Shown here: positions 1 to 14,100 of the stretch, in pieces
How the letters are laid out: each line of letters begins with the position of its first letter
Position numbering within the stretch: the first letter of the stretch is position 1
Origin: Staphylococcus hyicus
Lineage (GTDB): Bacteria; Bacillota; Bacilli; Staphylococcales; Staphylococcaceae
DNA: 64,000 nucleotides
Direction: 5' to 3'
Assembly (NCBI RefSeq): GCF_000816085.1
Contig: NZ_CP008747.1
Coordinates: 1,550,001-1,614,000, forward strand
Notes under the pieces: model-generated
The model's input: the letters and a program-made list of their open reading frames with translations, nothing else
Databases searched by the model: none
Told to the model about the DNA's origin: nothing
Translations under genes and position numbers: made by a program

Positions 1-1920
1 CATCCCCATCTTTTACTTTAGCAGCAACAAGGGGTTTCGTTGTACGCGTTGATTTAAATCCTGAAAGCAGGCTCTTCTTAATCATACCGTTACGTGTAGC
101 TGTAATAATTGCCTCATCATCCGTAAATTGTGACACTACAAAAGCTTGAACAATACTTTCATCTTCATCAATTGGGACGATTTGTGACACGTGTTGTCCT
201 AAATCTTTCCATTTAATATCTGGCAATTTGTGCACTGCAATAAGTAAATAACGACCTTTAGAGGTAAATACGAGTGCAGTGTCTTGTGTGTTAACCTCTT
301 GGATAGTTAATATGTGATCTTCATCTTTAATACCAATCTCATCTTTGCCACTTGCATTAAAGCTACGCAAAGAAGTTCGTTTAATATAGCCTTCGCGCGT
401 CAAGCTCATCATCACTGTTTCACTAGGGACGATAACCTCTTTATCAATCTTAATCTCAGCAATTTCAGCTTCAATCACCGATAAACGCGGGGATTTAAAT
501 TGATTTTTAATCTCAATCAATTCTGTTTTAATGACTTCAAGCAAAGCTCCATGGTCATCCAAAATATGTTTCAATTTAGCAATTAATGTTTCAAGCTCTT
601 TATGTTCATCTTGAAGTGCAACGATATCCGTATTCGTTAAACGATATAACTGTAACATGACAATTGCTTCAGCTTGCTCTTGACTAAATTCAAATTCAGC
701 AACAAGATTATTTTTGGCATCACTTTTGTTTTTTGAGTTTCGAATGATTGCAATCACTTCATCTAAAATAGATAACGCTTTAATCAAGCCTTCAACAATG
801 TGCATTCTCGATTCAGCGTGTTTTAAATCATATTGTGTACGATGTGTTACAACTTCTATTTGATGATTTAAATAACTATCAATCATTGATTTAATGCCCA
901 TTAATTTTGGACGACCATCGCTAATTGCAACCATATTAAAATTATATGCAACTTGTAAATCCGTATTTTTAAACAAATAATTTAAAATCGCATTCGCATT
1001 TACATCTTTTTTTAACTCTACCGCTACACGTAAACCGCTTCGATCTGTTTCATCACGTACTTCTACAATGCCATCTACCTTTTTATCTGCACGTAACTCG
1101 TCAATTTTTTTAACTAAACTACTCTTATTCACTTCATATGGAATTTCCGTAACAATTATTTGTGAACGCCCATTACGTAAAGGTTCTATCTCTGTTTTAG
1201 AACGTACGATAATCTTTCCTTTACCAGTCTCATACGCTTTCTTAATACCATCGATACCTTGAATAATACCGCCAGTTGGAAAATCAGGACCTTTAATGTA
1301 TTTCATAAGCTGTTTTACTGATATATCAGGATTATCTATAAATTTTAACGTCGCTGTAATCACTTCTGATAAATTATGCGGTGGGATGTCCGTAGCATAA
1401 CCTGCTGAAATCCCCGTGGAGCCATTCACTAGCAAGTTTGGAAAACGTGCTGGCAATACCATAGGTTCCATTTCGGTATCATCATAGTTCGGTACAAAGT
1501 CTACAGTGTCTTTATGAATATCACGTAATAATTGTGCCGAAAGTAAGCTTAATTTTGCTTCTGTATAACGCATTGCAGCAGGCGGATCGTTGTCAATACT
1601 CCCGTTATTCCCATGCATTTCAACTAAAACATGGCGTAATTTCCAGTCTTGACTGAGACGGACCATCGCATCGTATACCGATGAATCACCATGAGGATGA
1701 AATTGTCCAATGACATCCCCGACGGTTTTTGCACTTTTTCGGAAATTTTTATCATACGTATTACCACTTGAATACATCGCGTATAAAATACGACGTTGTA
1801 CAGGTTTCAAACCATCACGCACATCAGGCAATGCCCGTTCTTGAATGATATATTTACTGTAACGCCCAAATCGATCACCAATAACATCTTCTAATGGTAA
1901 ACTTTGGATGATTTCAGCCA

Positions 1921-1921
<1 letters not shown>
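1..1921 (-). CDS. parC: DNA topoisomerase IV subunit A, N-terminal 640 residues (3' end beyond window)
   Basis: ParC is the DNA-cleaving subunit of topoisomerase IV, which unlinks daughter chromosomes together with ParE. The reading frame starts at ATG 1921 and stays open to the window edge, giving about 640 of roughly 800 residues, so the truncation is artificial. Visible features are the quinolone-resistance region with [12 protein letters not shown] (Ser80, Asp84 by direct count), the active-site Tyr119 in [10 protein letters not shown], and the start of the C-terminal DNA-wrapping repeats. Ser80 is the wild-type, quinolone-susceptible residue. Asp84 differs from the Glu of S. aureus. The ATG shares one base with the parE stop codon (TAATG), indicating translational coupling. 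Confidence 0.97.
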
Positions 1922-3915
<1,994 letters not shown>

Positions 3916-4121
3916 TCAATTCCCCTCCTACAAACATACGTTCGTTCATCAAACTATACAATAGTTATTCTTATATAAATCGCATTAAAATGCAAGTCAC
4001 AATTGGTATTGACCTTTAATTTCATCCATTTATAATGGGAAATTACTTTTTTAGTAACACAAAAAAACATGACGCGTTCAGAAAATATGGTAAAATGGTA
4101 GTAGGTACTAAAAGGATGTGA

Positions 4122-4709
4122 ATGTACATGTCAATTTTCCTAGTAATCGTTTTGAGTTACCTTATTGGGGCAATTCCGAGTGGTTATTTAATTGGTAAAA
4201 TTTTCTTTAAAAAAGATATTCGTCAATATGGTAGCGGAAACACAGGTGCAACAAATAGTTTTAGAGTTTTAGGTAAACCTGCTGGATTCGCTGTTACTTT
4301 TTTTGATATTTTCAAGGGTTTTATCGTTGTATTTTTACCCGCATTATTTCATGTAGATATCCATGGTATATTAATTGGTATCTTTGCAATTATCGGCCAT
4401 GTATTTCCTGTATATTTAAAATTCCGCGGGGGTAAGGCTGTTGCTACAAGCGCCGGTGTGTTGCTTGGTGTTAACCCAATTATGTGCTTAATATTAATCG
4501 CCATATTTTTTGGTATTTTATATTTAACAAAATATGTATCACTATCAAGCATTATTGCAGGCATTTGCTGTGTCATTGGTTCTTTTATTATTAATGATAA
4601 AATATTATTACTAATAAGCCTAGTTGTAGCATCTTTACTGGTTATCAGACATATCAGTAATATTAAACGCATAATTAAAGGTACAGAACCAAAAATCAAA
4701 TGGATGTAA
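4122..4709 (+). CDS. plsY: Glycerol-3-phosphate acyltransferase PlsY
   Basis: PlsY is a polytopic membrane enzyme that transfers an acyl group from acyl-phosphate to sn-glycerol-3-phosphate, the first step of phospholipid synthesis. The 195-residue hydrophobic protein has the conserved loops [15 protein letters not shown] (substrate-binding Ser/Arg) and [17 protein letters not shown] (glycine-rich acyl-phosphate site), plus a late VSLSSI segment. AAAGGA at 4111-4116 allows a start at 4122 or, with more usual spacing, at ATG 4128. The plsY/parE/parC arrangement matches yneS-parE-parC of Bacillus subtilis and the same locus of S. aureus (known synteny, recalled). Confidence 0.95.
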   Translation: MYMSIFLVIVLSYLIGAIPSGYLIGKIFFKKDIRQYGSGNTGATNSFRVLGKPAGFAVTFFDIFKGFIVVFLPALFHVDIHGILIGIFAIIGHVFPVYLKFRGGKAVATSAGVLLGVNPIMCLILIAIFFGILYLTKYVSLSSIIAGICCVIGSFIINDKILLLISLVVASLLVIRHISNIKRIIKGTEPKIKWM

Positions 4710-4789
4710 CCCTTATCGATTTATTTCCTTGAGTTTTCCATATAAAATAAGCTTATACCAAGCCTTATTTACGAGAGGAGTTTTAAAGG

Positions 4790-5089
4790 ATGCAATTAGA
4801 ATTTACAACTGAAGCAATTGAATGGTTCAAAAAAGAGTTAGAATTACCTCAAGAAGGCAAAGCACTTCATTTTTTTGTTCGCTATGGTGGCGAATTCCAA
4901 TTAAAACAAGGATTTAGTCCTGCTTTTAATATTGAAAATGTAAAAGATATTGACGAAATTGGATACGAACAAACATTAGATGGCTTATATGTCGTTGTAG
5001 CTGAAAAAGACGTATGGTATTTTGATGATGATCAGCTCAATATTGACGTTAAACATGACGAAATTACGTATGAAGCCCAATCAAAATAA
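4790..5089 (+). CDS. HesB/YneR-like protein without cysteines
   Basis: This 99-residue protein resembles the HesB/IscA (A-type Fe-S carrier) fold family and is the positional counterpart of B. subtilis yneR, next to plsY/parE. It contains no cysteine at all, so it cannot hold an Fe-S cluster in the way of IscA or SufA, whose three conserved Cys are ligands. Motifs kept are the N-terminal [13 protein letters not shown] helix and the [15 protein letters not shown] strand region. GAGAGGAG precedes ATG 4790. It follows plsY by 80 bases on the same strand and ends in a strong terminator. Function unknown. Confidence 0.8.
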   Translation: MQLEFTTEAIEWFKKELELPQEGKALHFFVRYGGEFQLKQGFSPAFNIENVKDIDEIGYEQTLDGLYVVVAEKDVWYFDDDQLNIDVKHDEITYEAQSK

Positions 5090-5134
5090 AAAACATGAGA
5101 ACTAGGAACATATCTCTATTTTGTTCCTTATAGA

Positions 5135-5168
5135 AAAGGTTGAGAAGATGTATTCTCAACCTTTTTTT
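5135..5168 (+). terminator. Rho-independent terminator after the HesB-like gene
   Basis: A perfect 12-bp stem (AAAGGTTGAGAA at 5135-5146 with TTCTCAACCTTT at 5153-5164) has a 6-base loop and a run of T. The A-run on the other side lets it also terminate the converging thioesterase gene. Confidence 0.85.
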
Positions 5169-5171
5169 GAT

Positions 5172-5627
5172 TTAGTTTAATGTCAACTCTTTTTCTACAC
5201 CTGCTTGGTTTTGCTCATCAACTTTACGATAAACATCAAACCAATTCGGAAAACGTTTATCGAGGCGTAATGGTTTGCGATCATCTTTTGTAATAATGAC
5301 ATTATCAGTAAAACCTGTAGTCACAATTTCACCATTTTCATTATATATTTCATATTGATATCTTGAGCGTAATTTCGAAAATTTTGAAACCCATGTTTTA
5401 ACAGTTACTTTTTCCGGATACGTCACACTTTTTTTATAGTTAATGTTTAATTCCGTCACAGGTGATACGACACCCTTTTGTTCCATCTCACTGTAATCTA
5501 ATCCTAATTTGCGAATATAATCTGTACGTGCCACTTCAAACCACGTTGCATAATTCCCGTGATAAATAACACCCATCTGATCTGTTTCTTGATATCGAGA
5601 TTCTATCTCAGTTAATGCATACAACAT
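5172..5627 (-). CDS. Acyl-CoA thioesterase, YbgC/FadM-type hotdog fold
   Basis: This 151-residue single-domain hotdog protein has the 4-hydroxybenzoyl-CoA-thioesterase signature YQETDQMGVIYHGNYATWFEVAR, where the Asp and the following H-G-N-Y are the active-site elements. It probably hydrolyses acyl-CoA thioesters in the cytoplasm; the physiological substrate cannot be read from sequence. It corresponds in position to yneP of B. subtilis, which also lies between aconitase and the parE region. It is separate from acnA, with a terminator and about 240 bases between them. Confidence 0.85.
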   Translation of the reverse strand: MLYALTEIESRYQETDQMGVIYHGNYATWFEVARTDYIRKLGLDYSEMEQKGVVSPVTELNINYKKSVTYPEKVTVKTWVSKFSKLRSRYQYEIYNENGEIVTTGFTDNVIITKDDRKPLRLDKRFPNWFDVYRKVDEQNQAGVEKELTLN

Positions 5628-5812
5628 ATGCCGTCCCTCTTTCTATCATTCATTCACGCCTAGTGTACCATACATCGGTTTTAAATCACGACATAAAACT
5701 CTAAGCACTTTGTACAAGGTTATGTTCATTTAAAATGATGCTTATACCATATTGAACATTTAAACATGATGATAAATTTCTAATTGAACGTCAACCTCTT
5801 GCGCTATAAACA

Positions 5813-5845
5813 AACAGGGATGGCACACCTACGTCCATCCCTGTT
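5813..5845 (-). terminator. Terminator downstream of aconitase
   Basis: An 11-bp inverted repeat (AACAGGGATGG at 5813-5823, CCATCCCTGTT at 5835-5845) lies 26 bases past the acnA stop codon. It is followed on the minus strand by a loose T-rich tract. Confidence 0.7.
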
Positions 5846-5871
5846 CAAGATAACATCAATACGATATTGAC

Positions 5872-8571
5872 TTAAGCTAATTTTTTACGTAATACAAGTT
5901 GTAAAATACCACCGTGACGATAGTATTCAATTTCAACTTTCGAGTCGAAACGAGCAACTGCATGGAATTCAATTACTTGTCCATCTTCTTTTTTCGCAGT
6001 AACTTTCACTTCTTGACCTGGTTGAACCGCTTCAGAGATGTCGACTGAAATGTGTTCTGTTCCATCTAAACCAAGAGTATCTGCAGACTCACCTTGTTTA
6101 AATTGTAACGGTAACACACCCATCATCACTAAGTTCGAACGATGAATACGTTCATAACTTTGCGCGATAACTGTTTTCACACCTAAAAGGTTCGTACCTT
6201 TCGCTGCCCAGTCACGAGAAGAACCCATACCATAGTCATTGCCAGCTAACACAACAAGACCTGTGCCGTCTTCTTTGTATTTCATCGCTGCATCATAGAT
6301 TGACATTACTTCTTTTGTTGGCCAATAAGTTGTATAACCACCTTCTGTGCCCGGTGCTAATTGGTTTTTAATACGAATGTTCGCAAACGTACCTCGCACC
6401 ATCACCTCATGGTTACCTCGACGTGACCCGTATGAGTTAAAGTCACGAGGTGATACACCATTGTCTGTTAAATATTTGCCTGCCGGCGTATCTTTACCGA
6501 TGGCGCCTGCTGGAGAAATATGGTCCGTCGTTACAGAATCACCAAATTTACCCATGACACGTAAATCACTTAAAGGTTGAATACGACCTGGTTCTTTAGA
6601 TAAACCTTGGAAAAATGTAGGATTTTGAATATATGTTGATGACGGATCAAAATCATACAATGGTTGATTCGTTGTATCAATTTCGTTCCATAACTCGTTG
6701 TTTTCATATACATTTTTATATTCTTCCTTAAATAACTCAGGTGTAACGACGCTATCTACTGTATCAGATACTTCTTGGATTGAAGGCCAAATATCTTTTA
6801 AGTAAACGTCATTACCTTGATTATCTTGTCCAAGTGGTTCATTTTGTAAATCTACATCCACTGTACCCGCTAAAGCGTATGCCACTACAAGGGGTGGAGA
6901 TGCTAAATAGTTCGCTTTAACTAATGGATGGATACGTCCTTCAAAGTTACGGTTACCAGAAAGTACTGATGTCACTAATAAATCTTCTTTAGCTACAGCA
7001 CGTTCAATTTCCTCTAGTAACGGTCCAGAGTTACCGATACATGTTGTACAACCATAGCCCACTAAGTTAAAGCCTAATTGATCTAAATAGTCTTGTAAAC
7101 CAGCATCACGTAAGTAACCCGTTACGACTTTCGATCCTGGTGCAAGTGATGTCTTCACATAGTCAGGAACTTTTAAACCTTTTTCTACAGCTTTCTTAGC
7201 TAAAAGTCCAGCACCTAACATTACATATGGATTAGATGTATTTGTACAAGATGTAATTGCTGCAATCGCAATATCTCCTGTTTTCATTTCTGTAGAACGA
7301 CCATCTTTAAATTCAATTGTCGCTTTTTTATCGAATTCACTTTTATCCAAACCATGACCTTGGTTGCCTGCAGGTGCAGTCACCGATTTTTGGAATGCTT
7401 CTTTCATATCGCTTAAGAAAATTAAATCTTGTGGACGTTTTGGCCCTGATAATGACGCTTCCACAGTAGATAAATCTAAATCTACAACATCTGTATAGTT
7501 AGGTTCTGCAGAGGCATCAAAGTACATATGATTTTCTTTTAAATATTTGTCAACTGTCTCGATTTGTTCTTCGGAACGACCTGTTAAACGTAAATATTTA
7601 AGCGTTTCATCATCTACTGGGAAGAAGCCACATGTTGCACCGTATTCAGGCGCCATGTTGGCAATCGTCGCACGGTCAGCCAACGGTAATTTTTCTACTC
7701 CAGGCCCGAAAAATTCAACAAATTTTCCAACTACGCCTTTTTTACGTAATAACTCAGTGACACGTAGAGCAAGATCAGTTGCTGTTGCACCTTGAGGAAG
7801 TTCATTTGTTAAACGAACGCCAATCACTTCTGGAATTGGGAAATACGAAGGTTGACCAAGCATTCCTGCTTCAGCTTCGATACCACCAACACCCCAACCT
7901 AATACACCAAGACCATTAATCATTGTTGTATGTGAGTCAGTACCCACTAATGTATCTGGGAATGCAACATGTTCTCCTTCATTTTCACGAACGTGAACAA
8001 CATTCGCTAAATATTCGAGGTTCACTTGGTGTACAATACCTGTCGCAGGCGGTACCGCATTGTAATTTTCAAAAGCTTTAGTTGCCCAATTTAAAAATTG
8101 GTAACGTTCATAGTTGCGTTCAAATTCTAATTTCATATTGCGTTCAAGTGCATCTGGTGATGCGTAGCTGTCAACTTGTACTGAATGGTCAATGACTAAG
8201 TCAACAGGTACTTCAGGATTGATTTTAGATAAATCGCCACCTACATCATCCATTGCCTTACGTAATGATGCCAAATCTACTACCGCAGGAACACCTGTAA
8301 AGTCTTGTAAAATAACACGTGATGGTTTAAAAGGCACTTCCCCTTTGGTATTTTCTTTACCAAAAGTAGACAATGCTTTAATATGATCATCCGTAATCAC
8401 GAAACCATCTTCTTGACGTAAAACAGATTCTAAAAGTACACGAATAGAGTATGGCAAACGATGAATTTCTGTTAAACCTTGTTCTTCTAATGTTTTAAGG
8501 TCATAATAAGTTAACGTTTTACCATTCACTTGAAACGACTTTTTAGCTTGCTCTTTTAAATTTGAAGCCAT
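5872..8571 (-). CDS. acnA: Aconitate hydratase
   Basis: Aconitase interconverts citrate and isocitrate in the TCA cycle using a 4Fe-4S cluster. In Firmicutes the apo form also binds RNA. The 899-residue protein is full length for the AcnA/IRP-like class. Cluster ligands are visible as the Cys of [10 protein letters not shown] (about residue 440) and the two Cys of [13 protein letters not shown] (about 507-510). The C-terminal swivel domain contains [10 protein letters not shown]. The start ATG 8571 follows a strong AGGGGGG ribosome site. A 16-base inverted repeat at 8608-8623 upstream could be a CcpC-type operator. Confidence 0.97.
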   Translation of the reverse strand: MASNLKEQAKKSFQVNGKTLTYYDLKTLEEQGLTEIHRLPYSIRVLLESVLRQEDGFVITDDHIKALSTFGKENTKGEVPFKPSRVILQDFTGVPAVVDLASLRKAMDDVGGDLSKINPEVPVDLVIDHSVQVDSYASPDALERNMKLEFERNYERYQFLNWATKAFENYNAVPPATGIVHQVNLEYLANVVHVRENEGEHVAFPDTLVGTDSHTTMINGLGVLGWGVGGIEAEAGMLGQPSYFPIPEVIGVRLTNELPQGATATDLALRVTELLRKKGVVGKFVEFFGPGVEKLPLADRATIANMAPEYGATCGFFPVDDETLKYLRLTGRSEEQIETVDKYLKENHMYFDASAEPNYTDVVDLDLSTVEASLSGPKRPQDLIFLSDMKEAFQKSVTAPAGNQGHGLDKSEFDKKATIEFKDGRSTEMKTGDIAIAAITSCTNTSNPYVMLGAGLLAKKAVEKGLKVPDYVKTSLAPGSKVVTGYLRDAGLQDYLDQLGFNLVGYGCTTCIGNSGPLLEEIERAVAKEDLLVTSVLSGNRNFEGRIHPLVKANYLASPPLVVAYALAGTVDVDLQNEPLGQDNQGNDVYLKDIWPSIQEVSDTVDSVVTPELFKEEYKNVYENNELWNEIDTTNQPLYDFDPSSTYIQNPTFFQGLSKEPGRIQPLSDLRVMGKFGDSVTTDHISPAGAIGKDTPAGKYLTDNGVSPRDFNSYGSRRGNHEVMVRGTFANIRIKNQLAPGTEGGYTTYWPTKEVMSIYDAAMKYKEDGTGLVVLAGNDYGMGSSRDWAAKGTNLLGVKTVIAQSYERIHRSNLVMMGVLPLQFKQGESADTLGLDGTEHISVDISEAVQPGQEVKVTAKKEDGQVIEFHAVARFDSKVEIEYYRHGGILQLVLRKKLA

Positions 8572-8607
8572 AGAATATCCCCCCTGATATTTTTATATGC
8601 CGTTAAT

Positions 8608-8623
8608 ATAATTGTATAATTAT
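8608..8623. promoter_or_regulatory. Candidate CcpC-like operator upstream of acnA
   Basis: ATAATT-GTAT-AATTAT is a perfect inverted repeat about 37-52 bases ahead of the acnA start. B. subtilis CcpC binds ATAA-N7-TTAT at citB; here the spacing is N8. The AT-rich sequence could equally be part of the promoter. Confidence 0.3.
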
Positions 8624-8795
8624 CCTTCTATGAAAACAACTCTAGACGTACGAAAAGCTTTAATTCGATGTTTCGACTTTCTAATCGGTAACCATAAACA
8701 AAAGTTATCAATAAAATAAAGTGTAATAAGTATATTTTATGCTAACGCATCCTTACGTTTTTAGTCATTAAGATATTCATCTCTCATATACAAAA

Positions 8796-8830
8796 AACCT
8801 GATGACAAAGATCTACCTCGTCATCAGGTT
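8796..8830 (-). terminator. Terminator of the BCCT transporter gene
   Basis: An 11-bp stem (AACCTGATGAC at 8796-8806, GTCATCAGGTT at 8820-8830) is followed by T residues on the minus strand, 16 bases after the stop codon. Confidence 0.8.
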
Positions 8831-8846
8831 TATTATAAGTTTTTAC

Positions 8847-10481
8847 TTATCTTTCAGTATCACGTAATGACTTACGTCTGGAAATTAGTTCGTCTTCATA
8901 ATCATTACGAGAATTTTCAACATATTCTTTTAAACGATGCTTGTTAGGCGTTAATGTTAAACCTAAGAATTTACGCTCTTTGTTCGCATCTTTATAAAAA
9001 CTAATCATCATTAATATGACAACAAAAGAGAACGGCAATGCACTAATAATCGCTGCATTTTGTAGTGCAGTAAGACCTGCTTCACCATCACCGCCACCTG
9101 AAAGTAAAAGGACAAATGCAATTAGCGATTGTGCCACACCCCATGTCACTTTTACAAATGCACTTGGATTTTGAGAACCAAATGTCGTTTGCATACCAAG
9201 TACAAATGTCGCTGAATCAGCAGAAGTGATGAAGAATGATGCAATTAATAGTAACGCAATAATGGAAAGCACCATCCCCATAGGTAAATGGTGGAACACA
9301 CCGAATAATTGCGTTTCAACAGACATGTCGTAAATTTCTTTATGTTTTTTAGCAGTTTCGATACCAAGAACACCGAACACACTAAACCAAATGAAGCTTA
9401 CAATAACGGGTACAAGTAATACACCAGAAATAAATTCACGAATTGAACGTCCTTTTGATACACGTGCAATAAATACACCTACAAACGGACTCCAACTTAA
9501 CCACCAACCCCAGTAGTAAAGTGTCCAACTTGCCATCCATTCACGTTTTTGTGGATTCATCGCTGCTGCATCAAAACTATTAAATAAGAAAGAATTCAAT
9601 AAGCTTCCCGTAGAACTAGTTAACATATTTAAAATTAAAATTGTCGGTCCAATAAAAAGTGCAGATAATAATAAAATAGTACCTAAACCAATATTTAAAT
9701 TACTTAAATATTGAATCCCTTTACTGAGTCCAGACCAAGCGCTCATAATAAATAAAATGGTAACAACAACAATAATAACCGATTGTGTCACAATATTATT
9801 TGGAACGCCAAATAAATAATGTAAACCACCGGCAATTTGAAGCGCGCCCATACCTAATGATACGGCAACCCCGACCACAGTAGCAAAAACGGCTAAGACG
9901 TCAATAAATGTACCAATTGGGCCATCAACACGATCACCTAAAATCGGACGTAACGTTTTAGATAATAACCCAGGCTCACCTTTTCTAAATTGTGCGTAAG
10001 CAAGTGCAAGTGCCACAACACCATATACCGCCCATGCATGGAAGCCCCAATGGAAGAACGTAGAACGGAGCGATTCTGTAAATGCTGCTGTGGATTTAGG
10101 GTCCGCATTTGGTGGTGATGCAAAGTGCGCTAAAGGCTCTGCAGCACCATAGAATACAAGACCAATTCCCATACCAGCACTAAATAGCATCGCAAACCAT
10201 GATACTGTGTTAAATTCAGGTTTATCATTCGGTCTCCCGAGCTTTAATTTGCCGATCGGGCTAAAAATTAAAAAGATACAAAAGAAAACAATCACTGTTG
10301 TTAAGATCAGATAATACCAACCTAATGTATTCGTTATCCAAGCTGTAATCATAGATGTAAATCCACCGAATTGTTTTGGAATAAATACCCCAATTAAAAC
10401 AATCGCAAAGATTATAATTGAACTAAATATAAATACTGGTGAAAACTTCTTACCATTTTCGTTTGGATTTGAAGTATTCAT
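8847..10481 (-). CDS. BCCT-family glycine betaine/choline/carnitine transporter
   Basis: This 544-residue, roughly 12-helix membrane protein belongs to the betaine-choline-carnitine transporter family (OpuD/BetP type), which imports compatible solutes with sodium or protons under osmotic stress. The diagnostic Trp-rich segment YYWGWWLSWSPFVGVFIARVS in helix 8 is intact, as is GMGIGLVFYGAAEP near residue 105. The charged C-terminal tail fits osmosensing regulation, as known for BetP. The start ATG 10481 lies downstream of AAAGGGAG. It faces mscL divergently across 234 bases, pairing solute uptake with the emergency release channel; a functional link is inference. Confidence 0.93.
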   Translation of the reverse strand: MNTSNPNENGKKFSPVFIFSSIIIFAIVLIGVFIPKQFGGFTSMITAWITNTLGWYYLILTTVIVFFCIFLIFSPIGKLKLGRPNDKPEFNTVSWFAMLFSAGMGIGLVFYGAAEPLAHFASPPNADPKSTAAFTESLRSTFFHWGFHAWAVYGVVALALAYAQFRKGEPGLLSKTLRPILGDRVDGPIGTFIDVLAVFATVVGVAVSLGMGALQIAGGLHYLFGVPNNIVTQSVIIVVVTILFIMSAWSGLSKGIQYLSNLNIGLGTILLLSALFIGPTILILNMLTSSTGSLLNSFLFNSFDAAAMNPQKREWMASWTLYYWGWWLSWSPFVGVFIARVSKGRSIREFISGVLLVPVIVSFIWFSVFGVLGIETAKKHKEIYDMSVETQLFGVFHHLPMGMVLSIIALLLIASFFITSADSATFVLGMQTTFGSQNPSAFVKVTWGVAQSLIAFVLLLSGGGDGEAGLTALQNAAIISALPFSFVVILMMISFYKDANKERKFLGLTLTPNKHRLKEYVENSRNDYEDELISRRKSLRDTER

Positions 10482-10715
10482 ATCAATACCTACTCCCTTT
10501 CTCCATATTAAATTTTCAAAGATATACGCATTTTTTGATTAACGTTTTAATTAAGCACAAAAATGCAATCGTCATATATACAATAACAAAACACAATAAC
10601 ATATTCAACGTAGCATATAAAAATGAGTTTATATAGCAAAATTGCGTCTTGCAATATTATGTCTTTGATGTATAATTCTTAAAGTGTTGCAAATCACAAT
10701 CAGGGGGAGAATATC

Positions 10716-11093
10716 ATGTTAAAAGAATTTAAAGAATTTGCATTAAAAGGCAATGTACTTGAATTGGCAGTAGCTGTAGTTATGGGGGCTGCTTTCAACA
10801 AAATCGTGACATCTCTCGTAGAAAATGTCATTATGCCTTTAATCGGTCTTTTATTTGGTGAAATTGATTTTGCTAAAAACTGGACAATTTACGGAATTAA
10901 GTATGGTATTTTTATTCAATCTATCATTGACTTCATTATTATCGCTTTTGCGCTATTTATCTTCATTAAAATCGCTAACACACTTGTTAAGCCTAAAAAA
11001 GTTGAAGAAGAAATTGAAGAAGAAGTTGAAGAAAGTACAGTTTTATTAACTGAAATTCGCGACTTATTACGTGAACAAAATAAAAAGGCTTAA
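10716..11093 (+). CDS. mscL: Large-conductance mechanosensitive channel MscL
   Basis: MscL is a homopentameric membrane channel that opens under turgor and releases solutes on hypo-osmotic shock. The 125-residue protein has the amphipathic N-helix ([13 protein letters not shown]), the pore-lining first transmembrane segment with [14 protein letters not shown], a periplasm-equivalent loop, the second membrane segment and a charged C-terminal bundle helix rich in Glu. AGGGGGAG precedes ATG 10716. It is monocistronic and ends at a strong bidirectional hairpin. Confidence 0.97.
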   Translation: MLKEFKEFALKGNVLELAVAVVMGAAFNKIVTSLVENVIMPLIGLLFGEIDFAKNWTIYGIKYGIFIQSIIDFIIIAFALFIFIKIANTLVKPKKVEEEIEEEVEESTVLLTEIRDLLREQNKKA

Positions 11094-11107
11094 TTATTTT
11101 AAGCATG

Positions 11108-11148
11108 AAAAAGCGGCGTTTAAATGTAAAAATTTAACGCCGCTTTTT
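11108..11148. terminator. Bidirectional terminator between mscL and sbcC
   Basis: A 13-bp stem AAAAAGCGGCGTT (11108-11120) pairs with AACGCCGCTTTTT (11136-11148), flanked by A and T runs. It can serve mscL on the plus strand and sbcC on the minus strand. Confidence 0.85.
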
Positions 11149-11163
11149 TGAGTTTTTTCATCA

Positions 11164-14100
11164 TTATTCATTAAAAGTTAGCGAGGTAAAACTTTGATAA
11201 TTTTTCGCTTTCACTTCTAATATGATTGGAATTCTATTTTTAAGCTCTGTCACATGCGAAATAATGCCCACGAGTCGACCAGTAGACTGCAATTGAATTA
11301 GTGTATCTAACGCGGTTTCTAACGTTTCTTGATCTAATGTACCAAAACCTTCATCAATAAACATCGCATCTAATGAAATTCCACCTTGTTCATTTTGAAC
11401 TATTTCACTCAAACCTAACGCCAATGCAAGAGAAGCTTGAAACGTTTCCCCACCTGAAAGAGATGTAATATGCCGTGTTTGGTTAGAATAATAATCAAAT
11501 ACTTCTATTTCTAACCCACTATATCCACGTCCTTTTTCAGTTTTACGCACTAACTCATACCGTTGCCCCGTCATATGACGAAAGCGCTTATTGGCAGCAT
11601 CTAAAATATGTTCTAAATAATAGATGAGTACATAATTTTCCAAAGTTAATTTAAGATTGTTTTTACCAGAAATCACTTCTGATAAATTAAAAATTGCACG
11701 ATGCTCCTTTAAGATTTGTTGTATGTAGCGAATTAGGGCCTCAATCTTTCGGATTCTCTTTTTATTTTCTTGAACTTGAAAAGCAGTTTCATTATACCGC
11801 TGGGTGATGTTATTAACATGTTCTTGAATATCATCATATTGCACTTGAAGTTCATTAATATCGTCAACAGGTAACGCCTCTAATTGATGTGTAAGTGTTT
11901 CTTTTTGAGCAGTCCACTTTTGCACCTCATTATGATACGACGATACGCGTCTTTCATAATTTTCAATATGCTTTGCTTCAGAAGTTAAATCACGCAATTG
12001 ATTGAATGATTCTAACTTTAATTTTTTCATTTCAGTTTTAACAGTGGCATCGACGTGTTGATAACGTTCTTGATTCATTTGATATTTCGCTTTTTGATGT
12101 TTTAAATCATTTTCAATAATCAAGATTTGTTCATTCAATGATTGAATGTTTGTTTGAACACGATTTCGTTCCTTTTGAAACGCATTCACATCTTTTTCTA
12201 TTTTTACATATGAAGCTTTAAACGTTGAAAAGTTATCAAAACGCGTTATTTTTTTAAATTGAGTCACTTTTTGAACCGCATGTTCACGCACATAGTTGTT
12301 TTTATCAATTTCAATCTGCAGTTGCTGGATGAGTTTTTCTACATGTTGTTGCTGTTCTTTTAAGGTATTAACTTGTTGTTGTTGCTTTGTCAACTGCACG
12401 ATTTGCGTTTCGTTGTCTGATTTTTGCTTTAACACCTTTTGCTTTTGACATTCTGGGTTGTCAATCGATTCAAGCTCTAATAATTGTGCATCAATATGTT
12501 TCAATGTTGCTTGTTGTTCAATACACTTCTTCTCAAGTTGATGAATTCTTGTATCGAATCGCTTATTTTCTTCTAATTGTTTTTTTAACAATTGAACATT
12601 CACACCCGCATGCGTATCCCTAACGATTTGACCACAAACAGGGCACGGATCATCTAAAGACAACATTGAGCGTAATGTATCTATCATATGATCATGTGAC
12701 ACCATCGATTGATCTTTTTCGGTTATGCCATGCCTTTGTGAAGATAACTGTTCGATTTTTTGCTCAAGAGAAGTAAGAGATGCTTTTAATTCTCCTTGTT
12801 GTTGGGTTAATTGACATTTACGTCGATAGTCTTGTTCAATAACCTCAATTTTGTCTAACTGACTTCTTAATCTAAATTGTATTTCTTTTAGATGCTCCAA
12901 GTGAGAAAAATCTGTTGCTGACCCCTGTAATCCTGTCTCTAGCTCTTTCAATTGTGTTTTGTAGGTTTCAACTTCTTTGTATAATTGTTCATTCCTCTGT
13001 AATAATGATGATTCATTCTCGAAAGCTTCTATAATATCTTGAGCATTTTGAATATAATGATGCGTTGATTTTAAAAGCTCTATTTTTGTATCAATGTCTG
13101 TTTGTTGTTGGTCAAGTTCTCCCTTTTTTTGCTGATAATGTTGTAATCTTGTTTGTTGCGCTTTTAAGTTTTCATCTAAAGTATCTAATTTCGCCTGATT
13201 GTTTTCGATTTCTTTTTCTAATTGTTCTAATTCATTTAGTGCATGTATGGCCAATTGACTCTCTTTTAATATATGTAATTTTTGTTCTAATTGCGTGATT
13301 TCACCACTTTGTTCATATAAAGATGTCAACGTTTGATCGATGTCTTTTAAATCAGAAGATAATTGCTGTCTCATATTTTCTTGATCAACTTTTGCTTTTA
13401 TTTGCGCCAATCGTGTTTCAGTGGATGTTTTTTTTGATGATAAGCGCATAATTTCACGGTGGCCGATCTCCTCAAAGTCAGATAAGCATGTTTCTATTTG
13501 AGTGTACTGCGAGACATTCGTTTCAAGATGACGTTTTAAATTATCATTGTCAAGCGCATACATATCTTGCCAATAAGTACTTAATCGATCGTATGTTTTA
13601 TCCATATCTTCTTGAATAGACTTGGTTTTATCTTTTAAATTGTTTTTTAAGTCTTCATACATGACTGTATTAAATAGTGTACGCAAAATCGTTTGCTTAT
13701 CCTGACTTTTTGACACTAGAAATGATTTAAACTCACCTTGAGGTAATATAAACAATTGACGAAACTGATCGACTTTTAAATTCATTAATGATTGCAAATA
13801 GGCATTGCCTGGATTAATTTTGCTCTCTTGAAGTACATATTGTGTATCTTCACGTTTATACACTTCAAGAATACCTTGTGTTTCACTTTTTTTATTCGGT
13901 TTTGTAAAAGTCGCAGAACGTATCACTTTATAGCGTTGGTGTTGCACGTCAAATTCATACGTCACTTTTAATGGCACGTCAGGAGAAGCAAAGTGGCTTC
14001 GCAATTGTGCGACTTCACGGGACGATGTTGACGCTCTACCATATAAGGCATAAACTATCGCATCAAAAATCATCGTTTTACCAGAGCCTGTTTTACCACT

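Noticed and set aside
1068..1262. 64-codon plus-strand frame
   Set aside because: It is antisense to parC, has no ribosome site and its composition mirrors the parC codons.
10855..11049. Second frame inside mscL rich in Leu and Lys
   Set aside because: It is a shadow of the Glu/Lys-rich MscL tail in another frame, with no independent signals.
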